Source of the DNA: an uncultured Subdoligranulum sp.
GTDB lineage: Bacteria > Bacillota > Clostridia > Oscillospirales > Ruminococcaceae
Direction: 5' to 3'
Assembly: GCA_900545545.1 (NCBI GenBank)
Contig: UQZO01000012.1
Span: forward strand, 5,768-69,767
DNA: 64,000 nt
Under the pieces are notes generated by a model that made no database searches, was not told the DNA's origin, and saw only the letters and a program-made list of their open reading frames with translations. Position 1 is the first letter of the stretch. Each line of letters opens with the position of its first letter. Position numbers and translations under genes: made by a program. Shown piece by piece: positions 51,298-57,907 of the stretch.

Positions 51298-52131
51298 TCA
51301 GAATTCCACTTCCATGCCGTCGTAGGCGGCCAGGATGCCCCGGTCGGCGCCCCAGGCGGCCAGCTCGTCGTGGGTCATTTCGCCGTTGTGGCTGAAGTGG
51401 TTGATGACCTTCACGGTACGTTTGTCGATACAGCCGGCATCGGTCAGCCGGGCGATCATCGCCTCCACATCGGGCAGGCCCATGTGGTAGCCGCCGATGG
51501 TCTTTTTGCCCATGGTGGCGTCCAGGCTGATGAGGTCATAGTGGTGGGCGGTGACCAGCGCCCAGGCCTCCTCCGAGAGGTTCAGCCCGGTATCGTGGCC
51601 GTAGAACAGCGTTTTGCCGTCCTTCTGGCAGATATAGACCAGGCACTCCTCCCGCTTGTCGTGGTCGGCGGGCACGGCGGTGATCTGCCAGCCGTGGCTT
51701 TCCAAGCGGTCCCCGCCGTGGGTCACGTGGAAGTGGACCACGTCCCCGATGGGATGGGGCTTGAACCGGTCCACCAGGATGTGGGCGTCAAAGGCGTCCT
51801 TTACGGCCTGGTTGCCGTAGACTTCCAGCACCCCGGTGACCCCGTGGCCGAAATGCTCGTGCCGGTGGATCAGATCGGTGGGGAACCAGTGGTCCATATG
51901 GCTGTGGGTCACCAGCAGGGTGTGGACTTTGGCCAGCTCCAGGTCATAGCGCAGGGCGTGGCAGTAGGTATCAGGAGGAAAATCCAGCAGCAGCTCCCCG
52001 TCCAGGATGGCCTGGGTACGGGTGCGCAGATTTTTGCCGCCTTCTGCCCGGGCTTTGGTGCAGATGGGGCAGGAGCAGAACAGCGCCGGCCAGCCTTCCG
52101 CGGCGGCGGTACCCAGATAGCGGATCTTCAT
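51298..52131 (-). CDS. PhnP-like metallo-beta-lactamase fold hydrolase
   Basis: A 277-residue MBL-fold enzyme. The N-terminal cysteine cluster CSCPIC is like the structural zinc site of PhnP. The active-site motifs are THSHMDHWF (HxHxDH), the later His in ADHDKREE, Asp in GHDTGL, and a late His in INHFSHNG. PhnP cleaves the cyclic phosphate of ribosyl-1,2-cyclic phosphate; relatives are RNA- or small cyclic phosphate diesterases. No phn genes are present. Here it is the second gene of a sucrose/fructoside PTS operon (21 bp after the PTS gene), which suggests action on a phosphorylated or cyclic phosphate sugar. That is inference. Confidence 0.82.
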   Translation of the reverse strand: MKIRYLGTAAAEGWPALFCSCPICTKARAEGGKNLRTRTQAILDGELLLDFPPDTYCHALRYDLELAKVHTLLVTHSHMDHWFPTDLIHRHEHFGHGVTGVLEVYGNQAVKDAFDAHILVDRFKPHPIGDVVHFHVTHGGDRLESHGWQITAVPADHDKREECLVYICQKDGKTLFYGHDTGLNLSEEAWALVTAHHYDLISLDATMGKKTIGGYHMGLPDVEAMIARLTDAGCIDKRTVKVINHFSHNGEMTHDELAAWGADRGILAAYDGMEVEF

Positions 52132-52152
52132 GGGACGTTGCCTCCTTCCGGG

Positions 52153-54051
52153 TTACCGGGCCGCCACTTCCAGCAGGGGCTGCAGGGCCTGGCAGGCGCC
52201 GGTGTGTACCGTCATTTCACCAAAGTCGTCGGCGTTGGTCAGCAGCACCGCCACCATGTCGGGATGCCCCGCGGCGGCGATCTTTTTCCGGTCAAAGGTC
52301 AGCAGCTTGTCGCCGGCCTTGACCTTCTGGCCTTCCTGCACAAAGCAGGCAAAGCCGTCGCCCTTCATGTCCACGGTATCCACGCCCACGTGGATGAGCA
52401 GTTCCATCCCGTCGGCGGAGGTGATGCCCACCGCGTGGTGGGTGTCGGTGACCGAGGAGATTTCGCCGTCAAAGGGGGCTACGATGGTCTCCTCCGCAGG
52501 CTGGATACCGGCGCCACGGCCCAGCACGCCGGTGGCAAAGGTCTCGTCGGGGATCTGCTCAGAAGGAACGGCCTCACCGGCCACCGGGGCACCGACGGTG
52601 CCGGGCTTGACCGCGGCAGCGGGAACTTCCGGGGCGGGGGCGGGCTCTTCGGCCTTTGGTGCCTCCGGGGCGGGGTCCTTATAACCGAACACCCAGGTCA
52701 GGGCGAAGGCCACGCCGATGGAGATGGCCGCCATGATGATGTATTCCAGCGGATGCTGCAGGCAGAGCAGCAAGCCGAAGATGCCGGTGACGCCGGTGCC
52801 GCTGGCGCCCAGATGGACCAGGGAGGCATACATGGCGCCCGCCGCGCCGCCGATGGCGCCGCAGACAAAGGGCTTGAAGAAGCGCAGGTTGACACCGAAA
52901 ATGGCGGGCTCGGTGATGCCCATGAAGCAGGAGAAGGCGGAGGGCAGGGCCACAGCCTTGGTCTTGCCGTTTTTGCTCTTGAGGGCCACAGCCAGGGTGG
53001 CGGCACCCTGGGCCATGTTGGCGGCGGAAGCCAGGGGCAGCCAGTAGGTCACGCCGTACATCGAGAGCTGGCCCATATCAATGACGGTGTACATATGGTG
53101 GATACCGGCCACCACGGTGGTGGAGTACAGACCGCCCATGATGAGGCTGCCGATGCCGAAGGGCAGGGTGAGCAGGGTCTGGATGCCGCCGATGATGCCG
53201 TTTTCGATGGTGACGAAGATGGGTCCGATGATGGAGAAGGTCAGGTAACCGGTGACGAAGACGCTGACCAGCGGGGTGACAAAGAGGTCAAACATGGCGG
53301 GCACGATCTTGTGGAGCTTCTTTTCCAAAAAGCACATGACCCACACGGCGATGATGACCGGGATAACGTGGCCCTGATAGCCCACCAGGTCCACCGAGTA
53401 GAGGCCGAACCAGACGCTCTGGGTCTGTTTGACGCCCTCGGTGGCCACGGTCCAGGCGTTCTGCAGGTTGGGGTGGATCATCATCATGCCGATGACGGCG
53501 CCCAGGTAGGGGTTGCCGCCGAAGGCCTTGGCGGCGCTGTAGGCGATGAGGATGGGCAGGAAGGTGTACGCCGTGTTGGAGAAGAGGTTGGCGAACACAT
53601 AGATGGAGCCGGAGGTGTCGATGTTCAGGAAGTTGTTGTTGACCATGAAGTTCAGCGCTTCCATGATGCCCATGAGGAAGCCGCTGGCCACAATGGCGGG
53701 GATGATGGGCACAAAGATGTCGCCCAGCGTCTTGATGGCCCGCTTGAAGGGGTTCTGGCGGGCGGCGGCCGCGGCCTTGACCTCATCCTTGGTGGCGGCG
53801 CTGATGCCCGCGATGGCGATGAACTCGTCATAGACCTTGTTCACCACGCCGGTGCCGAGAATGATCTGCAGCTGCCCCGAGGCACTGAAGACGCCCTTGA
53901 CGCCCTCAATATCCTCCACCGCTTTGGCGTCGCACTTGGCGTTGTCCACCAGCACCAGCCGCAGCCGGGTGGCACAGTGGGCCGCCGAGACGATGTTTTC
54001 TTTTCGCCCGACCTTGTCGTAGATCTCCTGGGCTACTTTCTTGTAATCCAT
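52153..54051 (-). CDS. PTS EIIBCA, beta-glucoside/sucrose family
   Basis: A 632-residue three-domain transporter of the Glc family. IIB (1 to about 85) has phosphocysteine Cys26 in SAAHCATRLRL. IIC (about 105-460) has the sugar-site motif region GITEPAIFGVNLRFFKPF and some ten helices. A long Pro/Ala/Glu linker (about 470-520) leads to a Crr-like IIA with the phosphohistidine in ELLIHVGVDTV. It takes up and phosphorylates a beta-glucoside, sucrose or fructoside. GH32 in the same operon favours sucrose or a short fructan. The ATG at 54051 is best spaced from AAAGGA; an ATG three codons earlier touches it. Its IIA could also serve the second PTS. Confidence 0.93.
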   Translation of the reverse strand: MDYKKVAQEIYDKVGRKENIVSAAHCATRLRLVLVDNAKCDAKAVEDIEGVKGVFSASGQLQIILGTGVVNKVYDEFIAIAGISAATKDEVKAAAAARQNPFKRAIKTLGDIFVPIIPAIVASGFLMGIMEALNFMVNNNFLNIDTSGSIYVFANLFSNTAYTFLPILIAYSAAKAFGGNPYLGAVIGMMMIHPNLQNAWTVATEGVKQTQSVWFGLYSVDLVGYQGHVIPVIIAVWVMCFLEKKLHKIVPAMFDLFVTPLVSVFVTGYLTFSIIGPIFVTIENGIIGGIQTLLTLPFGIGSLIMGGLYSTTVVAGIHHMYTVIDMGQLSMYGVTYWLPLASAANMAQGAATLAVALKSKNGKTKAVALPSAFSCFMGITEPAIFGVNLRFFKPFVCGAIGGAAGAMYASLVHLGASGTGVTGIFGLLLCLQHPLEYIIMAAISIGVAFALTWVFGYKDPAPEAPKAEEPAPAPEVPAAAVKPGTVGAPVAGEAVPSEQIPDETFATGVLGRGAGIQPAEETIVAPFDGEISSVTDTHHAVGITSADGMELLIHVGVDTVDMKGDGFACFVQEGQKVKAGDKLLTFDRKKIAAAGHPDMVAVLLTNADDFGEMTVHTGACQALQPLLEVAAR

Positions 54052-54127
54052 TCCATTCATCCTTTCTGAAAGCTGTTTATTCGATCCCCCGCCGGGGGTG
54101 GAATACGGAAATAAAGAAAGCCGCAGC

Positions 54128-54149
54128 GTTGTGAATACGTATTCACAAC
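54128..54149. promoter_or_regulatory. LacI-family operator, perfect 22-bp palindrome
   Basis: Two exact half-sites GTTGTGAATAC meet head to head with a central CG, the usual form of LacI-family operators, between lacI and the PTS gene, about 80 bp before the PTS start. Confidence 0.8.
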
Positions 54150-54153
54150 CGGG

Positions 54154-54193
54154 CAAAAAAGACCCTGCCTGCCGTTTGTTCCGGGTAGACAGG
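54154..54193 (-). terminator. Terminator after the lacI gene
   Basis: AGACAGG (54187-54193) and CCTGCCT (54164-54170) pair with one G-U; six T follow on the minus strand. It lies 1 bp after the lacI stop and just before the operator, so lacI and the PTS operon are transcribed separately. Confidence 0.6.
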
Positions 54194-54194
54194 C

Positions 54195-55163
54195 TCAGGT
54201 ACTTTCTCGCAAAATCAATTCCGCCGGAAAAGAGCGCAGCAGCGGCGGATGGTCGCCGGGGTTTTCGATGCAGTCCAGCAAAAAGGTCACCGCTTCCCGG
54301 GCCATCTGTGCGGTGGGCTGGCGGACGGTGCTCAGCCGCGGATTCAGGAATTGCCCCATAAACGTATCGTCAAATCCCATGATGCCCACCTGTTCCGGCA
54401 CCCGGACCTGCAGCTCCCGCAGAATATCCAGGGCTTGCAGGGCATAGATGTCGTTGCCGGCAAAAACCGCCGCCCGGCTGTCGCTTTCCGCCAGCCAGTG
54501 TTCCAGCTCCCGGCGAAAGTCGTCGTGGTCCCCCAGCACCCGGTTGGTGACGGCATCCCCGAAGCCATGCTCCGCCAGCCACTGGCGGAAACCCACGTAT
54601 TTTCCGTCGTAGTCCTTGCCGATGAAGAGGAACCGCCGGTAGCCCCGTTCTGCCAGGCAGGCGGCCACCTGGGCACCGGCGGTGGGATGGTCCACATAGA
54701 AGCAGTCCAGCCCCTCCGCCCGGCGGGTGATGGTCACCACCGGCACGTCCAGCCGCTTGACGTAGTTGTACCACTCGGCGCTGGTCTCCCGGATGGGCAC
54801 CGCCAGCACCCCGTCTACCCGGTAGCGGCGCACCACATCCAGATATTCCTGCTCGTTGGCGGGATTGTAGTCGCTGTTGAACAGGATGATGCTGTACCCC
54901 CGTTCCCGGGCGCAGATCTCGATCTGCTTGGTCAGGTCGGCAAAAAAGCCGTTGGAGATATCGGTGACCAGCACCCCCAGCAGGTGGGTGGGGCTGCCCT
55001 TCAGCCCTTTGGCCAGGGCGTTGAGCTGGTAGTCATGCTCCCGGGCGCAGGCCAGCACCCGCTCCCGGATCTCGGGGGAAACCTTGGGATTGCCGTTGAG
55101 CACCCGGGAAACTGTGGGCTGAGACACATGGGTCAGCCGTGCAATTTCGGCCATGGTGATCAT
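54195..55163 (-). CDS. LacI family repressor of the PTS/GH32 operon
   Basis: A 322-residue regulator. The N-terminal helix-turn-helix and hinge (1 to about 55) read MAEIARLTHVSQPTVSRVLNGNPKVSPEIRERVL, classical LacI. The periplasmic-binding-like core (about 60-318) includes VTDISNGFFADLTKQIE and VGIMGFDDTFMGQFLNPRLSTVRQP. It resembles sucrose/fructose regulators of the ScrR group but has YQLNALAKGLKG in the hinge. The start at 55163 follows GGAGG at 8 nt. Palindromic sites in front of the PTS gene and, less perfectly, in front of its own gene fit control of both. The inducer is probably a sugar or sugar phosphate. Confidence 0.92.
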   Translation of the reverse strand: MITMAEIARLTHVSQPTVSRVLNGNPKVSPEIRERVLACAREHDYQLNALAKGLKGSPTHLLGVLVTDISNGFFADLTKQIEICARERGYSIILFNSDYNPANEQEYLDVVRRYRVDGVLAVPIRETSAEWYNYVKRLDVPVVTITRRAEGLDCFYVDHPTAGAQVAACLAERGYRRFLFIGKDYDGKYVGFRQWLAEHGFGDAVTNRVLGDHDDFRRELEHWLAESDSRAAVFAGNDIYALQALDILRELQVRVPEQVGIMGFDDTFMGQFLNPRLSTVRQPTAQMAREAVTFLLDCIENPGDHPPLLRSFPAELILREST

Positions 55164-55176
55164 AGGAAAATCCTCC

Positions 55177-55194
55177 GTGAATTCGTATTCTTAC
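55177..55194. promoter_or_regulatory. Degenerate second LacI operator in front of lacI
   Basis: GTGAATTCGTATTCTTAC matches the 54128 operator core GTGAAT-CGTATTC with mismatches, about 14 bp before the lacI start. Suggests autoregulation. Confidence 0.45.
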
Positions 55195-55292
55195 GATTGC
55201 ATAAGTATTCTACAATAACTTGACGCCTGATTCCATTCGTGGAACGTACAAATTTTTGACGCATATTTTGTGCAGTATTTCGGCAAAGGCCC

Positions 55293-55329
55293 GCAAAAAG
55301 GCCCCGCACCGCGCAGGCGGTACGGGGCC
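55293..55329 (-). terminator. Terminator after GH32 copy 2
   Basis: GGCCCCGCACCGC (55300-55312) pairs with its near complement (55317-55329, one mismatch-tolerant G-U), then five T on the minus strand. Confidence 0.8.
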
Positions 55330-55336
55330 GGTGGGG

Positions 55337-56698
55337 TTATTCTTCTATGGCAAAGGTCATGGGGCGCAGGGGCTGCACCGTGGCGTCGGCCCCCTGTACC
55401 GCAACGGGGATGGTGCTGTCCGCCGGGTAGAACCGGGTGGAAAACACGGTGGTACCTCCGCCACAGTAGAACTCCAGCGAGGCGCGGTCCGCCACCAGGT
55501 CCACCGTCAGCGGGCCTTCACCGCACACCGCCCGGCGCAGGGTACGGCCGCCGCCCAGGGCCTCGTCGTCAAAGCGCAGGGTCAGCCGCCCGGCCCCGGT
55601 GTCCCGTTCCAGGCGCAGCCCCCCGGCCAGGGTCAGGGTGAAATCGCGGTCGGCGGTCATCCGCAGCCGGAAGGGCAGCGGCAGCGCAAGGGTCTGCCCC
55701 GCCGTCAGGGCCAGGGGCTGGCCGTCGGCCAAGGCGTCCAGTTCCCGGAGGGGGCGCTGGCAAAGGCCGTCGGGCCCGGCTTCGATCTCCCGGGGCAGGG
55801 TCAGGCAGTGCTGCCAGCCCAGGGCGGCGGTGGGGTTGCGGTAGTCGGCGTCGGGCATGCCCATCCAGCCGATGAGCAGCAGGCGGCCGTCGGGAGCCTG
55901 CAGGGTCTGGGGGGCATAGAAGTCAAAGCCCTTGTCCCACTCGGTAAACCCGGACAGGGTGCCGGTCTCCAGGTCGCCGTTCAGGGCAAACCAGCCGCTC
56001 TGGTACTGGTTCTGGTTCTCCGTCTCCCCGTGGGGCAGGCCCTGGGGGCTGACGCTCAGCCAGCGGCGGCCGTCCAGGATAAAGTGGTCGGGGCACTCCC
56101 ACATATAGCCGAAGGCGGGCGCCGGTTCCAGCACCCGGGCCAGCTCCCAGGCCAGGCCATCGGCGCTGCGGTAAAGCAGCACCCGCCCGGCGTCCTGCAG
56201 GCTGCGGGCGCCCAGCAGCATATACCAGCGGTCCGCTTCCCGCCAGACCTTGGGGTCCCGCACATGGAGGGAGCAGTCGGCCGGGTAGTCGGTGCTGGCC
56301 ATCAGCCGCTGTTTGGGCCCTACATGGATGCCGTCGGGGGTTTCGGCCAGCAGGGTGTTGGCCTCCCGTCCTGTGTGGATGTAGTCGTAGGGGCCGGGAT
56401 GCTTCACGTTGCCGGTGTAGTACAGCCGCAGCACCTCGCCGCAGGGCACCGCACAGCCCGAGTAGGCGCCGTTGCGCTCCCAGGGGGTGTCCGGCAGCAG
56501 GGGCTCGCCGGTAAAGGTCCAGTGCAGCAGGTCCGGGCTTTGCCAGTGGCCCCAGCCCTTGGCCGAAGTCCCGTCCGCACTGCCGGGGGAATACTGAAAA
56601 AAGACATGGTACAATCCATGAAAAAAGCACAGCCCGTTGGGGTCGTTGAGCCAGCCCTGCGGCGGCTCCAGATGAAGGGCCTGACGCCAGTCTGCCAT
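55337..56698 (-). CDS. GH32 beta-fructosidase (sucrose-6-phosphate hydrolase type), copy 2
   Basis: A 453-residue cytoplasmic GH32 enzyme. Signatures: PPQGWLNDPNG with the nucleophile, RDPKVW, and WECPDHF with the acid/base. The propeller repeats keep the family strands GWGHWQSPDLLHW and FYAPQTLQAPDGRLLLIGWMG. The last 100 residues form the sandwich. The ATG at 56698 follows AAAGGAGG. It has its own promoter and terminator and is monocistronic. It differs clearly from the other two copies, so it may prefer a different chain length or a phosphorylated or free substrate. Confidence 0.92.
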   Translation of the reverse strand: MADWRQALHLEPPQGWLNDPNGLCFFHGLYHVFFQYSPGSADGTSAKGWGHWQSPDLLHWTFTGEPLLPDTPWERNGAYSGCAVPCGEVLRLYYTGNVKHPGPYDYIHTGREANTLLAETPDGIHVGPKQRLMASTDYPADCSLHVRDPKVWREADRWYMLLGARSLQDAGRVLLYRSADGLAWELARVLEPAPAFGYMWECPDHFILDGRRWLSVSPQGLPHGETENQNQYQSGWFALNGDLETGTLSGFTEWDKGFDFYAPQTLQAPDGRLLLIGWMGMPDADYRNPTAALGWQHCLTLPREIEAGPDGLCQRPLRELDALADGQPLALTAGQTLALPLPFRLRMTADRDFTLTLAGGLRLERDTGAGRLTLRFDDEALGGGRTLRRAVCGEGPLTVDLVADRASLEFYCGGGTTVFSTRFYPADSTIPVAVQGADATVQPLRPMTFAIEE

Positions 56699-56768
56699 AA
56701 GGGACCTCCTTTGTTTTCCAAAAAAGAACGAGGCGGCGGTTGGCCCGCCTTCTGCAAAGATCTTTTTC

Positions 56769-56797
56769 AGTATAGCAAAAGCGGCGCCCGGATGCAA
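56769..56797 (-). promoter_or_regulatory. Promoter of GH32 copy 2
   Basis: On the minus strand TTGCAT (56792-56797) and TATACT (56769-56774) with 17 bp spacing. Confidence 0.7.
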
Positions 56798-56853
56798 GGA
56801 TACGGGAAAAGGACGTCAAGAAAGCAAGCCGCACCGCAGCATTGTATCCTTGC
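56794..56853. repeat. 10-bp inverted repeat spanning the GH32-2 promoter
   Basis: GCAAGGATAC (56794-56803) and GTATCCTTGC (56844-56853) are exact complements 40 bp apart; the first overlaps the -35 box. Possible paired sites for a regulator that loops DNA. Confidence 0.4.
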
Positions 56854-57133
56854 GGGCACCGGCAGTTTTTTCGATGCTTCGTGTCATTTTTCCGGTCAGA
56901 TCACTTTATCTGTCCGGTTCAGGCATTGGCCGCCCGCATCCATTCTCCCTGTTTCGTTCCGCCCGTGGGCGCGAACACGATACCGTATAGTTTCCTGCCC
57001 ATATCCTCCTTTTATGCGCCCATGCACCAGCAAATCCCGGAATGTATGTTCTCTGGAAGCATTGCCGCTTTTTTGGGGGGGGGGCAGCGGCTCAAACCTT
57101 GCATCCGCACTTCGGCTCCTCGCTCAAGCCAGG
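56854..57133. other. Intergenic region with a gene remnant and a G10 tract
   Basis: About 280 bp between the GH32-2 promoter and the HAD gene. It contains the 27-codon remnant at 56919-57002 and a homopolymer of ten G (57075-57084) framed by GCCGCT/AGCGGC. Nothing else was recognised. Confidence 0.5.
56919..57002 (-). pseudogene. N-terminal remnant of a flavodoxin-like (EFR1-type) protein
   Basis: Behind an excellent AAAGGAGGAT site the minus strand encodes a 27-residue frame starting MGRKLYGIVFAPTGGTKQ, then a stop. The APTGGT stretch is the FMN phosphate loop of flavodoxin-like EFR1 ferredoxins (usual form FSPTGGTKK). The remaining 200 or more residues are missing, so it is a truncated remnant that may still be translated. 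Confidence 0.5.
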
Positions 57134-57907
57134 TCACTTTTCCATGAGCAGCCGTTCAATTTCCCGGGCGACGCCATCTTCGGTGTTAGGCTCGATGACC
57201 CGCTCCGCCAGGGCTTGCAGCGGCGCGGCCGCGTTGCCCATGGCGCGGGTGTGCACAAACGCCCGGAACAGGCTCAAATCATTGCAGCCGTCCCCAAAGA
57301 CCAGTGCCTGGTCCGGCGCGATGCCGTACCGCTGCGCCACCCACCGGGCCATGGTGCCCTTTTGGGCGTCCCGGGCGGTGACTTCCAGGTTCCAGTCTGC
57401 GGAAGCGGTCACCGCAGCGTCGGGCAGGTCCTGCAGCGTCTGCCGGGCCCGGGCCAAGGCGTCCGGATTGCGGGAAAAGGCAAAGATCTTGCGCACCTGG
57501 GGCTGCCCGGCCCAGAAGGCAGCCAGCCGGGGCAAAGGCTGTGCCGTGGGGCACAGTTCGGTATCGGTGGTGAAATCCCCCGCATCGGTATTGATCTCCA
57601 CACCCAGGTCATACCGGCGCAGCACCGCCACCGCATGGCGGGCCGTAGCGGGCGGCAGCGGTACCGCCCGCACCAGTTCCCCCTGAGCGGTACGGTATTC
57701 CGCCCCGTTGAGCAGTACAAAGTCGCAGCTGACCCCGGCCTGCTGCAGCAGCGGTGCAGCGGTGCCCCAGGCCCGGCCGGTGGTCACCAGCAGCCGCAGC
57801 CCGGCCTGTCGGACTCGCTCCAGTGCTGCCGCTGTACCGGGGGTGATGACGCTCTCCGGCCCCAACAGGGTGCCGTCCAGATCACTGATCAGCAGTTGAA
57901 TGGCCAT
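57134..57907 (-). CDS. Cof-type HAD-IIB sugar phosphatase
   Basis: A 257-residue HAD hydrolase. Motif I is ISDLDGTLLG with nucleophile and acid Asp, motif II TTGRAW, motif III around KGTMARW, motif IV VFGDGCNDLSLF. The type IIB cap lies between about 80 and 185. Members dephosphorylate small sugar phosphates or related compounds. It is the last gene of the AraC-linked operon, overlapping the alpha-galactosidase stop by 26 nt. The ATG at 57907 follows GGAGGAGG. It may relieve sugar phosphate stress during rapid PTS uptake; that is inference from context. Confidence 0.9.
   Translation of the reverse strand: MAIQLLISDLDGTLLGPESVITPGTAAALERVRQAGLRLLVTTGRAWGTAAPLLQQAGVSCDFVLLNGAEYRTAQGELVRAVPLPPATARHAVAVLRRYDLGVEINTDAGDFTTDTELCPTAQPLPRLAAFWAGQPQVRKIFAFSRNPDALARARQTLQDLPDAAVTASADWNLEVTARDAQKGTMARWVAQRYGIAPDQALVFGDGCNDLSLFRAFVHTRAMGNAAAPLQALAERVIEPNTEDGVAREIERLLMEK

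Noticed and set aside
51295..54069. 924-codon plus-strand frame opposite the PTS and PhnP-like genes
   Set aside because: Repetitive Gly/His/Asp composition and no motifs; the minus-strand genes have full catalytic signatures.
57075..57084. G10 tract as a phase-variation switch for GH32 copy 2
   Set aside because: It is about 280 bp upstream of the promoter and outside any intact reading frame, so length changes would not alter a protein or promoter spacing. Kept only as a curiosity.
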